A stretch of 64,000 nt of DNA from Emiliania huxleyi CCMP1516 (GCF_000372725.1 NW_005202428.1:2660873-2724872), one strand, 5' to 3'; shown: positions 1-12,214, counted from the first letter of the stretch. The notes: a model not told the origin generated them from the letters alone. Numbers and translations: made by a program.

Positions 1-3000
1 CCGCGCACGCCCTGCGCTGCCGCGGCCCGCACGAGCTGCGCGCGGCGCACGCGCGCTCCGTCCCCCTCCTGTCGAGGGAGCGAATCCTGAGCGCGAGCCG
101 CAAGCTGCTCGTCGGCTCGGCGCTGCTGCGCCGCCTCGAGACGCTCCTCGCGTACGTGCTGCTCATGCTCAAGGAGCCGCAATCGTCGGCGCGCACAAAG
201 GCGATCCGCGCCATCTCCGGCGTCGTCACCGCAGACCCGTCCACGCTCGAGCTCGCCGGCGTCAAGCAGGACCCCCCGCCCCCCCCATCCCTCCTTTCTC
301 CTCCTCGGACCGCCCGCCGGCGGGCCCTCGCCCCCAACCCCCCCCCTCCCCTCCCCTCCCGAACGTCCCGCCTCCTCCCACAGCCTCCCTCCTCTCCGCA
401 GGCCTCCTCCCACAGCCTCCCTCCCCTCCGCAGGCGGTCCACCTCGCCCTCTCCGAGCCGTCGATCGCCGTGCGCGAGGCGACCCTCGACCTGATTGGAC
501 AGCACATTCTCTCGCAGCCGCAGTGCGTGCCCATCTACTACGAGGCGATCGTCAAGCGGCTCGGCGACGTCGGAATCTCGGTGCGCAAGCGCGTCGTCCG
601 CATCCTGCGCGACCTCTGCCTCAAGGAGCCCGGCTCGCCGCACGCCGTCGACGCCTGCCGCCGCCTGGTGAGCCGCGTGGTGGACGAGGAGGAGGTGCAG
701 AAGCTCGCGCTGCGCGCCTTCCACGAGCTCTGGTTCCTCCCCTCGAGCGGCGAGCAGCTCTCCGCCGACGAGAGCGCCGCGCGCTGCAAGCAGATCCTGA
801 GCGTCTCGAGCCGCGCGACGCGCCAGTCGTCCGAGTGGCTGCGCCAGCTGCTGCGCAAGCTCGTCACGCCGCCCGCCGAGGGCAAGGCGTCCCTCAAGGA
901 GCACGCGACCGTGCTGCGCGTGTGCGGCCAGCTCGTCTCGCAGCTGAAGGAGTCGCTGCTGCAGCTGCACGAGGCGGAGGCGGAGGCGGAGGCAGCGGAG
1001 GAGGCGCCCGCCGCGGCCGGCGGCGCGCGCCTCGCCGCCGCCGCCGCCAACGCCGGTGGCGAGGCGCAGCTCGAGCCGCTGCTGCACGCGCTGAGCCTCT
1101 TTTGCGCGGCGCGGCCCGAGCTGGTAGCGCCGCACATTGAGCTGCTGCCGACCTACCTGCAGTACGACTCTTACGCGCCTGTGGTGCACCACGTGTGCGA
1201 CATGCTGCCGCTGCTGCTGCCGCTCCTCGACGCGCCGCGTCGCGGGCTGCTCGAGAAGCTCGAGCGGCTGCTCGGCGCGCTCGTCTTCCGCGTGCCCGAG
1301 GCGCTGCTCGGCCAGACGATCGCCGCGCTCTGCGCCGTCGTCGCAAAGTCGCGCAACTGCCAGCTGCTGCACGAGCTCCTCTCGCGCTTCTGCCAGATGA
1401 TGGTCCGCGCCAGCGAGCCGGCCGAGGCGAGCCGGCTGCGTGACCAGCTGCTCCGCTCCGTGCTCTCAGCCGGGCTCCTCTGCCGCCACTTCGACTTTGA
1501 GGCGCCCGGCGCGAGCGCCGAGGCGCTGCGCGCTGACGGGACCGCCGTGCGGTACGGCGGCGACTTCACCCGCACCGTCTTTGAGCAGCTGCACGCGTTT
1601 GTCCCGATCGCCGCCTCTCCCGGCGACGCCTCCGCCGCCGGGAGCGGCGCCGGCGGCCTCCGCGGCGACAAGTTCACCATCGCGCTCTACGCGCTCAAGG
1701 CGATCGGCCACGTCACCTGCCGGCGGCACGACCTGCTGCTCGCGTGCCGCGCGACGCTCGCCGCCGCCCTCGGCCGCACCGCCGCGCCGCAGCTGAGGGT
1801 GCAGGCGCTGTCCAACCTGAGCGAGCTCGTGCGCCAGCCGGCGGGCGGCGCAAAGGTGGCGGCCAAGGTCGGCAAGGAGGGCAGGGAGGGCAGGGAGGCG
1901 TCGCAGCTCGCCGCCGACGCGAGCGCGGCCGCGAGCGGCGCGCTTCAGGGGCATCAGGCCGCGATCCTGTCTGCGATGGGGGACGCGCGCCACGCAGCCG
2001 TGCGGCGCGAGGCGCTGCAGCTGACGCGCGGCATGCTCGAGCAGGGCCTCATCCACCCGATGGCGTGCATCCCTCAGCTGATGGCCCTCGAGGTCGACAC
2101 GAGCCGCCAGTGCGCCTCGCTCGCAAAGGAGGCGCTCCGCGCCCTCTTCGAGCGGCACGCGCACATGGTGAGCAGCCCCGGCGTCCAGCTCCAGGCCTTT
2201 GCCGCCGCGCACACGCTCCAGGCCGAGCTCGCGGCGCTGGCGGCGGCCGGAGGCGCGGGCACGCCGTGCGACAGCCCCGGCGCCGCAAAGAGCCCCGGCG
2301 GCGCGCCCGACGAGGCCGAGGCGCGGCTGCCGAGGCTGATGTTCGAGCTGCTGCTGCCGCAGCGGCGCGAGCGGCTCGGCTACCTCAAGGCGGTGGTGTC
2401 GTCGCTCTACTACGAGCAGCTCGGCACGGCCGAGAATGCGGGCCGCGGCGCGCAGCTGTGCGAGCGCGCGGCGTGGGTGGCGCAGGCGCTCTCGGCCCTC
2501 CCGTACGAGAAGGAGGAGGATTTGCTGCACCTCGTTTTCCAGATCAACCGTCAGCTCTCGCTCCACGCCGAGTCGACGCTCTCCGCCTTCGACGCCGCGC
2601 TCGGCGGCGGAGGGGGCAACCTCGAGCCCGCCGCCGCCGCCGCCGAGCTGGGCGCGCGCGCCGCCGCCGCCGCCGCGGCCGGCGGCGAACAGTCGGCCGC
2701 GCTCGAGCTGCAGGCGCAGGCGGGGTCTCTCGCGTGCCTGCTGCTGCTGCTCAAGCGGCACCTCAAGGGCTTGTACCAGCTCTCGTCCGCGCGGTGCCAG
2801 GCGTACGAGCCCGCGGACACCAGCTCCGCGGCGACCAGCCGGCTGGCGGTGCGGCCGCTCAGCCGGCCTCCCCTCGAGGTTGGTGCGCTGCGCCGGCTGC
2901 CCCCGCGGTACCGCGCCGGCGCGGCGACCTCCTCCAAGGGCGGGAAGGCGGGCCGGCGGACGTCGGCGGTCAGCGGTCCCGGCCCCGAGCTTGAGGGGGC

Positions 3001-3295
3001 GGAGCTGACCGTCGCGCGGTACCTCTGGCTGCGCGAGCTGCTGCAGGCGGACGACGAGGAGCTCGACTTCAACCTGCTCGCCGCGAGCAACGGCACCGCC
3101 CCGCCCACGCCGCGGCCGAAGTCGGGCGGCGCCAAGCGCGGCCGCGGCTCGGGCTCCGGCGGCGGCGGCTCCGGCCGCGGCGGCTCGAAGAAGAAGAAGA
3201 AGAAGGGCGGCCGCAAGAAGAGGAAGGGCGGCGCGGCTCGCGAGTCGGACGAGGAGTCTGTGGACGACTCGGAGGACGAGGACTACGTCGGCTGA
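1..3295 (+). CDS. SCC2: Cohesin loader subunit SCC2/NIPBL-like, 5' end outside window
   Basis: Two exons are visible: 3-260 and 434-3295, joined by a 173-bp GT-AG intron (261-433) that keeps phase, giving about 1039 residues up to the TGA at 3293-3295. Family match: the stretch from RTKAIRAISGVVTADPS into VREATLDLIGQHIL and then GISVRKRVVRILRDLC matches the conserved HEAT-repeat core of Nipped-B/NIPBL/Scc2, and LLLLKRHLKGLYQL matches a later conserved block. With its partner SCC4/MAU2 this protein loads cohesin on chromatin in the nucleus. The tail has a Gly/Ser/Lys-rich segment with a KKKKKK run (likely nuclear localisation) and an acidic end (DEESVDDSEDEDYVG). The N-terminal part of the gene lies left of the window. 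The acceptor region is tandemly duplicated (371-402 and 403-434). No close alternative; the call is firm. Confidence 0.9.
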   Translation, partial: RARPALPRPARAARGARALRPPPVEGANPEREPQAARRLGAAAPPRDAPRVRAAHAQGAAIVGAHKGDPRHLRRRHRRPVHARARRRQAGPPAPPIPPFSSSDRPPAGPRPQPPPSPPLPNVPPPPTASLLSAGLLPQPPSPPQAVHLALSEPSIAVREATLDLIGQHILSQPQCVPIYYEAIVKRLGDVGISVRKRVVRILRDLCLKEPGSPHAVDACRRLVSRVVDEEEVQKLALRAFHELWFLPSSGEQLSADESAARCKQILSVSSRATRQSSEWLRQLLRKLVTPPAEGKASLKEHATVLRVCGQLVSQLKESLLQLHEAEAEAEAAEEAPAAAGGARLAAAAANAGGEAQLEPLLHALSLFCAARPELVAPHIELLPTYLQYDSYAPVVHHVCDMLPLLLPLLDAPRRGLLEKLERLLGALVFRVPEALLGQTIAALCAVVAKSRNCQLLHELLSRFCQMMVRASEPAEASRLRDQLLRSVLSAGLLCRHFDFEAPGASAEALRADGTAVRYGGDFTRTVFEQLHAFVPIAASPGDASAAGSGAGGLRGDKFTIALYALKAIGHVTCRRHDLLLACRATLAAALGRTAAPQLRVQALSNLSELVRQPAGGAKVAAKVGKEGREGREASQLAADASAAASGALQGHQAAILSAMGDARHAAVRREALQLTRGMLEQGLIHPMACIPQLMALEVDTSRQCASLAKEALRALFERHAHMVSSPGVQLQAFAAAHTLQAELAALAAAGGAGTPCDSPGAAKSPGGAPDEAEARLPRLMFELLLPQRRERLGYLKAVVSSLYYEQLGTAENAGRGAQLCERAAWVAQALSALPYEKEEDLLHLVFQINRQLSLHAESTLSAFDAALGGGGGNLEPAAAAAELGARAAAAAAAGGEQSAALELQAQAGSLACLLLLLKRHLKGLYQLSSARCQAYEPADTSSAATSRLAVRPLSRPPLEVGALRRLPPRYRAGAATSSKGGKAGRRTSAVSGPGPELEGAELTVARYLWLRELLQADDEELDFNLLAASNGTAPPTPRPKSGGAKRGRGSGSGGGGSGRGGSKKKKKKGGRKKRKGGAARESDEESVDDSEDEDYVG
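371..434 (+). repeat. Tandemly duplicated splice acceptor, 32 bp x2
   Basis: The 3' end of the SCC2 intron consists of two adjacent 32-bp copies (371-402, 403-434) differing by one base, each ending in CTCCGCAGG. Only the second AG restores the reading frame of the downstream exon; use of the first would add 32 bases and shift frame. Similar edge duplications occur at introns of other genes in this window. Confidence 0.85.
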
Positions 3296-3812
3296 GCGGC
3301 GAGGGGAGGGGGGGGGGGCATGGGCGGGTGCTGCCATCAGCACGCACCTGTGAACATACTTCTGTGCATGGAATGCGTCTGTGCCTCTGGCCTCGGACAT
3401 GAGGGGCGCTGTGGGGCAGACCTGCGGTCGTGGCCTCCACGTATTGTGAGTCTGAGAGGGTGAGCGCAGGGCGTTCAACGCCATTGTCTCTGCTGCTCGC
3501 AAAGGGGCGGGCTGCAGAGAGACTGGCGGCAAGAGGGAAGTCGGGGTACCTGAGTTGCATGTCCTGTGAGAGGAGACCGTGCGTGCCTCCACGACCCCTG
3601 CGGTGGGGTGCAGTCTGTCTGGTGCTGCTGCTGGGGACTGGGGTGGGGTGCGACGAGATCAACATGAGAATGAGAGAGTGGAGTACACGGCTCTACCGTC
3701 TCTCGCTGCTTGTACAAGGGAAGTATCGAACAGGCCGTAGTGATTATTTTGCACGGTTGAAATAGTGGTTGGGGCGCTGTGGCTCGCAACACGCAAGCCG
3801 CAACGATATATC
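3296..3812. other. Intergenic, convergent gene ends
   Basis: This 0.5-kb interval separates the SCC2 stop from the end of the convergent chorein gene. It begins with a G-rich run and then has lower GC and no convincing coding bias. I see no repeat copy or RNA gene in it; it presumably holds the 3' UTRs of both genes. Confidence 0.5.
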
Positions 3813-6800
3813 TCAGCGGGGGGCACGATGTTCAGCGATGCCCGCGCGCGCGAGATGCGGGGATAAAACAGTTGAGGCCCGGAGCGGACTCACAGCTGCA
3901 CGGCAACAAACCCACGTGTCAGGGTAAGCTGTTGGTCCTCCGGGGCTCCGTCTCCTCTGCGCCGCGTGCCTTTTTCGGACCGCGGAAGAAGTTCCAGCGT
4001 GCGCGCAAGCGGCCCTTTGCTGCCGGAGCCGGCTGCTCTGGTGTCTCGGGCTCGGGAGGCAGGCCCGCGAGCCGCAGCAGGGTGGGCAGGGAGGAGAGTC
4101 CTTCGAGCGCAACCTGTTCACAGCCAAGCGCGCGTGAGGAGACACGCTCGCAGCTGCAGCGAGGAGGGCCCGTTCCTCGCTCGCCATGCCGGCGACGTCC
4201 GCGCCGGCCGAGAGCCCCCCGAGCTGCCCGCTGAGCTCTAGCAGCTGCGGGTCGAGCGGAGGGGCCGGCTGCTTCGACGCCTTTGAAGATGGCGCCTGCT
4301 TGCGCCCGTGCACCGTCGCCTGCCCCGGGCCTCCGTCCGGACCCGCCCGGCCGCCGCCCTCCCCTGCCGCAACCTCGGGCGTAGGCGTCTCAGCGATCCC
4401 CGCCAGCGTCGGAGGCGTCGGAGGTGTGTCGCCAAGCCTCGGCGCGGCGGCGGCGGCGGCGGCGGAGCGAGGCTCGCCAGCCGTAGCGGGGACGGCGGCG
4501 TCGGCACGCCCAATGCGGGAGGTTGGAGGAGAGGAGGAGGGAGAGGGCCCGTGGTGGCGCCCCTCGGCGCCCACCACCACGATGCCGCCCGAGGTCGACC
4601 TCCCGACGACCATCTCCGGCCCTCTGCTCGGAGGCATGGGGCCGCCCGCGCCCGCGCCGTCGGGACTGTCCGCCACCGCCGCCTCGCCCGAGTCGGCGGC
4701 GCAGCCGAAGCTCTCCGAGCCGAGCGCCCCTGGCGGCAGCAGCGGCTGCAGGTCGGGCGGCTTTGGCGGCGGCGGCGGGACGCACTTGGCCGCCGCGTCG
4801 CGCCACGTCTCCGCGAGGGTCGACACCTACCCCACGCCGCGCAAGCTGAGACGGAGTGCCACGCCGCGCCGTCGTCTCTGCGAGGAATGCGCACCCAGCT
4901 GCTCCCCGCGGCCCACCACCCGGCCGTCGCCTCCGCAGCAGCGGGCGCCGCCTCCGCCTCGGCGCCTCCGCTTCCGGCGGGGAGGGGGAGCAGCCTCGCC
5001 GCGCCAGCCTCGAAGCGGCGGCGCTCGAAGTCGCGCAGCAGCCGGCGCGCGTACGCGTTCTTGGCGACCACGTCGGTGGAGCGCAGAATGCCGGTTAGCA
5101 CCGGCGGCGCTCGCGGCGCGCCCGCGACGCCCGCCTTCTCGCCCGCTCCAAAGGCCTGGACAACGCCCGCGTCGTACTCAACCTGCTCGCGGAGGGACGA
5201 GTGTGAGGGAAACCGTGCAGTCTCGCCCGCCGCTGCGTGAGGCGCCGGGCTCGGCCTGAGCGTAGCCGAGCATGTTGGGCAGCCGAGTCGCGCCGAGGAC
5301 GGGCACATAGACAAAGGGAGGCGCGCCGGGCGCGGCGGGCGGCGCGTGGCAAAACAGGCCGAGCGAGCCCGGCAGCACCGCCGAGGCGACGATGGCTGTC
5401 TCGGGCACTACGAGTTGGCCGACCTGCGGGGTGCGATCTCAGGGTGAGCCCGGCTCGGACGACGGGGAGATCCTGCGTTCTCGGGTGCGTCTCGCATGAA
5501 GCGATTCACATCCAGCCCTCTCAGGGTGAGCTCGGGTGAGCTCGGGTGAGCTTGGGTGAGCTCGGTTGTATCTCGGTTGTATCTCGCTTGTATCCTGGGC
5601 TAGCTTGACCTGGCCCAACGCGAGGGGTCCGTCCACCGCTCCCCGCACGTGCCGGTCGTCGCGCAGCGCCACGTCCGCCAGCCGCCGCTCGTCGAGCAGC
5701 CCGAACCTACGCGGAGAGGCACGCCTGAAGGACACCCCGCCTCGGAGTCCGTCGCTGACCGTCGCACGGGCCGGACCAGCTCCGCGCGGGGGGGGCGCCG
5801 CCGCCATGCCGGTGGTGGTGGCCTCTCCCCAGCGCGGCGGCGATGGCGCCTCCCCACTTGAGGACCACACGCTCGGCGACCGGAGCCGGCGGCAACGGCG
5901 CCATGCCGCTCGCCGCCGCTGCCGCCGGCGCCGCCCCGTCGGCCGGCTCTGCCGAAGCCAGCGGTCGGCCCGGCCGATCGGAAGGGGTCGCCCCTCCCTC
6001 TTGCTCGAGCTCGGCAGCAGGCTCGGCCGAAGACTCGGCCTCCTCCCTCGCCCCGCCGGCCGCCTCCAAGTACCACGCATCAGGCAGCGACTCCCTGCTC
6101 GGCGCCGCGTCGGTCATGGAGAGCCTCCCCGACCTCTCCCGCCGCAGCTGCTCGAGCGGGCCCGCCGCCGCTGACGCCCCCACGGTCGCGCTCCGCTTGT
6201 GGTGCCGCGATCGGTGCGGCGCCGGGAACGAGAGGTTCGTCAGCCGCCGCTGCTTCGCGCGCGGCGTGAACGGCACGCCCGCCTCGTCGCGGGACATGAC
6301 CTATGAGAGGGCTCCCAGAGGGCTCCTAGAAGGCTCCTAGCGAGGTCCGCCTCGTTGGGGGACACGACCGGCCGCAGCGCCGCCGCAGACACGTCGAGCC
6401 GCGGCATGATGGGCGCGGGCGGGGCGATCTGGACGCGCGGCACGGCGAGCACGAAGCCGAGCGGCAGGTGCGCCTCCATCGCCACGTCGGGCGCGATGCG
6501 GAGCGCGATCTGCGGCGGCGACTTGCGCAGCCGCGTGTCGGGCGCCTTGGTGTAGCAGAGCATGAAGGCCGCGTGCCGGTCGTCGAGCAGCTGGGAGGCG
6601 GCCGTCTGGTGCGGCAGCGGCGGCCGCGCCGCCGCCTCGCCCGCCGCGGCCTCGCGCAGCCGTCCGATGGCGGACTCTGCCGCGAGTGCGAGTGCGGCCT
6701 GGTTGCAGACCCGCATCTGCAGCGCCGCGACCGAGACGGGGCCCGCGAGGAGACGGAGCGACTTTGTGCGGTCGTGCGCGCGGCGGAAGGAGAGGACGTA

Positions 6801-9800
6801 CTGCTCCGTCGCGAGGAAGAGCCGCTGCCGCCCCGTGGCGAAGACGCGCAGCTCCCCGTAGATCGGCGCGTCGAAGTCGAAGGCCAGGTTGGGGTGGTCG
6901 GGCGGGAGGGTCGAGTTGGCGTCGCGCACGGCGCTCGCCGTCAGCTGCTCGAGCGCCTCCACCTCCTCCGGCTGCTTGTCGCGCCACGTCTCGTACAGCA
7001 GCCCCTGCACGGCCAGCAGCTGCCAGTCCGCAGACGGGCTACCCTCCCGCTGCGCCGCGCCCGCGCCGCGCCCCGCCCGCTTGTGGGGCGTGTGGGGCGG
7101 CTGCGACGAGGAGCGCTCCACCAGGTTGGCCGCCAGGTTGGCCGGCAGCTCGATGAAGGACGAGGCGGCGCGCGCGAGCAGCGAGCGGCGCGCAGAGGCG
7201 CTGCCGTCGAGCGGGCTGAGCGACTCTCGGGCGGTGCCGAGGGCGAAGGTGGAGCGGCGGCGCGAGCTGAGCGAATCGGGGGAGACGAGCCACGCGGGCA
7301 GGTGGAGGAGGGGCGAGCCTGCGGGTTGGAGTCGCGTGAGGGCTAGAGTTGGGGGTCCTCCTCTGCTGGTGGGAGTTTGGCCGAGGTCCGTATTCCGCAT
7401 CTCGGGCGCGCGAGCCGTCCGGGCCGCGCGTGTGCTCGCTCTGGTGCAGCACCTGTTGCAAGACGTGACATGGTGAGTACGACACATCACTCCCCGTCTG
7501 CTCGCCGCCGGTGCGGCACCTCGGACAGCTTGGCGAAGAGGTGCGACCGCTTGCGCCGCACGCGCCGCTCGCGCGACGGCTGCAGCGCCGAGCTCGGGGA
7601 GCGCTCCCCGCGGTGGCGGAGGAGGAAGCGGTCCTCGCGCTTGCCGAAGGGCGTCGCCGCGGCGTTAGAGCTGGTCGAGAGGGGCGTGGTGAGGGGTGTG
7701 GAGAGCGCCTCCGACAGCGGCGTCGGCGGGGAGAGCTCCTCCCCGCTTGGCACGTGCAGCTGCGGCGGCAGCTGCGGCGGCGACGTGTCGCCATGGCGCA
7801 CGTCGAAGCAAAAGGAGACAGAGGAGGTGGGGGCACCGCCCGACGCCCCGCCGCCCGGCTCGCCGCCGCGTGCCACCTGGGCTACCCCAGGAGCAGCGGG
7901 CCCTGCCGCGCCACCACACTGCCCCCCGCCCTCGCCCCACTCGCCGCCGCCGCGGGCCGGGCTGCCCGGCAGCGACGCCGACGGGGAGAGCGTCGCGGAG
8001 AGGGAGGCCTCGCCGCCCTCGCAGCCCTCGCTGCCGTCGCTGCCGCGCCTCGATGCGGCGGAGACGCGCGCGGGGCGGCGGCTGCGCCCGTTGCCCGGCG
8101 ACTTTGGCTTTGCGATGGTCGGCTCGGGAGGGGGGCCCTTGCCGGGGGAGCGGGCCGGCTTGCCGGGAAGCAAGCGGCGGAAGCGCGAGCTGGCGGCGCG
8201 GCCGAGCGAGTCGGTGGTGGAGAGGACCTGAGGCACGTCCATGGCGCCGTCGTTGGGGCGCGGCCCTCGAGGAGGCGGCCGGGCTCGGTGTTCTTGCGGC
8301 GGTGCGGGCGAGCCAAGCAGAAGGGGGGGGGGGGGGCAGCGGGGCGGGCGGAGCACCTTGGTCGCCACCTGCGTGAGCGACTGCAGGTCGGCGAGCGAGA
8401 ACTGGTACAGCGAGTCCTTGCCTGGCTCGGACAGGGCCGACTCGTCCACGCGGAGCAGCTCCTGGGTAGTGGACAGCTCGTTGTGTCATTCTCCTCCTTC
8501 CGCCCTTACTGATGTGTCCTGCGGGCGGCGTCACCTGGTCGAGCCCGCCGCCGAGGTACGCCTACGGTGAGTCCCCGCCCCTCATCTCGCGGCAGCTCCG
8601 GGCCTCGGGCCTCTCCTCGAGAGGGCGGCGCCTCGTGCGCCGCCGGCTCGCCGTGCAGCTGCACCATCTGCCAGTGGACGAAGCGGCGGAAGAGGAGGAT
8701 CGTGTCGAGCTCGAGCAGCTCCTCCATCGTGAGCAGCTCCTGCGCGGCACACTCGCCGACGCGTCAAGGACGCGCCCTTTCACGGGTGCCCCTCCTGCGT
8801 CGCGAGCGCGGCTCCTCGCGCTGCGGCAGCGAGAGCGGCGGCAGCTGCGGCAAGTTGTACCTCCCGCGCCGGTGCAGGTGCAAGTACCTCTGCCGGATGG
8901 CGAGCACGCGCCACAGGGCGTTCCACGAGTGGCCCGACAGCTCAGTGCACACCTCGAGCGCCTCGCGCGACGCGAAGATGCAGCGCAGCGCGTACCTGGT
9001 GTGTGCAGTGCGACAGGATGCAGTGCGACAGGACGCAGTGCGACAGGACGCAGCCCCGCCTGGTCTGCGGCGGCGTGGTGTGTCTCCAGCGTCTGGGAGG
9101 AGGCACAGTGTCTGCGAGGAGGCACAGTGTCTGCGAGGAGGCACCTCCACCACTCTCGCGGCGCCGCCCGCACAGGCACGTCAGGCCGCCCGTTGAGGCG
9201 CGCGCGCTGCCGCCGCACGTAGAGGACGAGCGACTTGTCCACCTCCTCGAGGGCGGCCACCTGAGGGGAACGGATCGTGGACGAGTCGTGGACGCGTCCA
9301 GCGAAGCCTGTCGCTCCCCTCGAAGGTTGCGTCCGCCTGCCACGCAGAGACCTGCAGCCGGACCCGGACCGGCGTGCCGTCCTTGACTCGGTCGGCGGCG
9401 GCGGCGCCCTTTGCGCCCCTCCGCCGCGCGCTCTGCAGCGTCGAGTGCAGCGTGATCGCGGTGCGAGGCCGCGAGAGGTCGACGGCCTTGCAGGGCAGAG
9501 GAGTGGTGTGTGGCCGAGGGGAGGGGAGGGGGGAGGTGTGTGGCCGAGGGGAGGGGGAGGGGAGGGGGAGGGGAGGGGGAGGGCGAGCTGTGCCTCGCTC
9601 GTCTGCGAGACGAGCCGCAGGTCGAAGGAGAGCGGGCAGAGCAGCCACGACGGGTCGCTCGCCGCCTCCGCCTCGCCCTCCGCACCGCCCTCCTCCTCCG
9701 CCGCCGCCGCCGCTTGCGCGCCTCCCCTCGTGCCTCCGCCTCCGAAGTGCGCGAGGCACGCCATCGCGCTGAGCGAGCCCCCCGCGTCCTGCCCGGCAGC

Positions 9801-11646
9801 CGGTGAGGTCGACCTCTCGGACCCGCTGGCGGAGTAGATGCCGGCGGAGGCCGCCGAGACGCAGTAGATCGAGAGGTCCTGCGGGGGGCACCGGGCCGGG
9901 AGGGGGGTGGGGGGGAGGGAGGGGGGTGGGGGGAGGGAGGGGGGGTGCGAGAGGGGACGAGGATCTCCGCCCCGACGACTCCGCGGGGAGAGGGCGGGGG
10001 CGAGAGGCCTTTGCTGCGTGTGTGCTCCTGTGGGCGCGGTGCTGTGTCGCGGGTGCTGTGTCGCGGGTGCTGCGGCGAGGGGCTGTGTCGCGGTGCGGTA
10101 GAGCCTCCACGCACAGCGCCCTCGAGATGGTCCCTCCGCCTCCTGCAGCAGAAAAAGGCACCGCGCTGAGAGTGTGCTGGACACAGCGTCGTGCAGTGTG
10201 TGCAGGGGCATCGAGCCAGCACAGAGTCCGCCTTCGGGGCGAGCCACCTCTTCGGGGCGAGCCACCTCTCGCTGCCACATCGGCTCCACGCTCCTCTCGG
10301 CCCGTCTCGGCCCCCTCTCGCCTTCGGATCGAGCCGCCTCACGCTGTTCCTTCGGCGGGTCGGCGACGGTCGCGGAGCGCACCATCACCCCAAAGGCGGC
10401 GGGGGCGCCCGAGGCGAGGAAGGTGAACTCGTACCTGCGGGTGGCGCAGGAGGCGGTGCCGAGGCGGCGCAGGAGGCGGCGCAGGAGGCGGCGGAGGAGG
10501 CGGTGCCGAGGCGGTGCCGAGGTGTAGCTGAGGTGGGGTGTGTGGGGAGGGGCGAGGCTTGCCCCGGATGTGGACGTGGCGAGAGCCACATCTCGGCTCT
10601 ATCTCGGCTCTATCTCGGCGTGATCTCGCACCGGATGTGGACGTGCGAGATGCGGACGGTGGCGTTGAGGAGCGCCTTGCCCACGGGGAGGGGTCCGTGA
10701 GACGCGCAGCTTTTGCTTGCGGACCGACGCCCGTCGATCTCGGCTCGATCTCGGCTCGATCTCGGCTCGATCTCGGCTCGATCTCGGCTCGATCTCGGCT
10801 CGATCTCGGCTCGATCTCGGCTCGATCTCGGCTCGATCTCGGCTCGATCTCGGCTCGATCTCGGCCGATCTCGAGCGGTAGCACTTGCTGAGCGACCCTG
10901 GCGCCGAAGGCACGGAGCTTGCGCATGCCGCCGTGGCTCGAGCCGTCGGGCTGCGCGCCGAGGTCGTTGGAGATCGAGCGCGAGTGCGCCTGCCACAGCT
11001 CCGCGCCCGCGATCGCCTGCTGCTTCTCACGCCGAAAGATGGAGCGGGCGACCTACGGGAGGGAGGAGGGGAGGGGAGGGGAGGAGGGGGTGGTGGAGGG
11101 GCGGTGGAGAGGCGGGGAGGCGGGGCGGCGGAGGAGGGGCAGCGCAGCGTCTCTCGCGCGTGTCTCGCGCGTGTCTCTTTCCCGTCTCCCTCCCTCGGCT
11201 CGCCTCGATGGGCGGATCGTCTCTCGGCGCGAGGACGAGGGCGAGGCCGTCAAGCTCGAGCTCGATCCGGTGGCGGGTGAGGAGGGCGCGCAGCGAGAAC
11301 TTGACGCGCACGCGCCGCACGTGCGACGAAAGCACCTGCCGTCGTGCCGTGTTCGTGCTCTGGCGCGGGTGTGGGTGGTGGAGCCGAGCAGAGGAAGGCT
11401 TCAATCATGGCCGACGGCGTTAGCGGTGGAGCAGAACACTGGTGGTGTGTGGCGGACGGGAGGCGCGGCTCGCGCCTCGACGGGAAGCGTGTAGTTGCGC
11501 GAGAGGAAGGCGGCGTGCAGCCGGACATCCTCGAGCTCGATGAGGCCCGCGCGGAGGTCGACGCGGCAGACCGGGTTGTTCGGGTCGATCGGAATGAGCA
11601 CCTCATGCAGCCGCTTCTCGATTAGCTCGACAAGCCAGCGCGACAT
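3813..11646 (-). CDS. Chorein/VPS13-like bridge lipid-transfer protein, about 18 exons
   Basis: Start ATG 11646-11644. The first exon reads MSRWLVELIEKRLHEVLIPI, then GLIELEDVRLHAAFL, the chorein N-terminal pattern. Exon 2 (about 11335-11204) gives RRVRVKFSLRALL and LELDGLALVLAPRD, the next chorein block. A junction from 10632 to 10434 joins HVHIR to YEFTF, matching the VPS13 'NVHIRYED' block. Other exons: about 9878-9590 (DLSIYC, WLLCPLSFDLRLV), 9262-9155 (APREWW), 9000-8780 (W..LWRVLAIRQRYLHLH), 8470-7519, 7333-6345, 6303-5840, 5703-5600, 5430-5185, 5183-4835, 4826-3813. Roughly 1900 residues, shorter than usual VPS13 (about 3000); I cannot recognise the VPS13 C-terminal domains. Family role: moving lipids in bulk along a hydrophobic groove at membrane contact sites. 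Several introns fit GC donors. The 3' end is the least certain part. Confidence 0.72.
10560..10645 (-). repeat. Exon-edge duplication inside a chorein-gene intron
   Basis: The end of the exon that closes at 10632 is followed, inside the intron, by a second copy of its last coding bases (CACGTCCACATCCGG) about 60 bp downstream. A few GAGATAGAGCC units lie between the two copies. Confidence 0.7.
10733..10870. repeat. 11-bp intronic minisatellite, about 12 units
   Basis: Near-perfect tandem repeats of GATCTCGGCTC fill most of one intron of the chorein gene. Shorter arrays of the same CTCGG(C/T) theme are found in introns of several unrelated genes in the window (see findings). Confidence 0.95.
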
Positions 11647-11841
11647 GCGCGCGAATCGAAACTCTCAGCGAATATACCGGTCGGCGCTGGGCATTCAGTG
11701 TCCTCAAAAGCCCGACATCGACTCACCTTGCCGCCGCGGTGGCCGGCAAACGGCAAAGAATTCCGGCTGCGCGTGTGCTGTCATGGGCATCAAGTCTGTG
11801 TGCTGTGATCCTGTGTGAGCTCTGTGTCTTGGTTTGCCAAC

Positions 11842-12165
11842 ACTTCTTGGGCGCGGACGGCTTGTTGGCGAGCCAAATTGGTGATGTCCGAGGCGCTGCG
11901 CTAGGCTCAGACAGAGCGAGTTCGCGCTGCGCTAGGCTCAGACGGCGAGTTCGATTCGCGCTGCGCTAGGCTCACAGTACACAGACGGCGAGAGTGTGGG
12001 GAGTGCGCTGCGATAGAAAGAAGGAGAGAGACGAGACAGGTGTGATACAAAAGTGAGGACGCGCCTGGCGGCGCGCCCCCAAAAAGAATTTTCCTGAAAA
12101 TTTACAACAAAGCTCCCTCGCACGACACTGGGCACGGGACTGGCGCGCGCTGGCACACACAGGTA
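11842..12165. repeat. Interspersed repeat, inverted relative to 14372-14613
   Basis: This 320-bp block contains three units of CGCTGCGCTAGGCTCA(CA/GA) and ends in a GGCACGGGACTGGCGCGCG motif. The reverse complement of 14372-14613 runs collinear with it, including GGCTTGTTGGCGAGCCAA. The pair brackets a 2.2-kb segment. It lies 0.2-0.5 kb upstream of the chorein gene start, so it may overlap that promoter. I see no coding potential. Confidence 0.8.
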
Positions 12166-12214
12166 GATACACTACGGGAGCGACTCCTGCGAGGGCGGCG
12201 AGGCACTTACTTAG

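Noticed and set aside
1466-3592. 708-codon open frame on the minus strand opposite SCC2
   Set aside because: Antisense shadow of a very GC-rich coding exon; composition is Arg/Ala/Gly-rich with no domain, and the + strand has clear SCC2 homology.
10733-10870. Repetitive open frame (Arg-Asp-Arg-Ala-Glu-Ile-Glu-Pro repeats)
   Set aside because: The 11-bp repeat lies inside an intron of the chorein gene; openness follows from the repeat.
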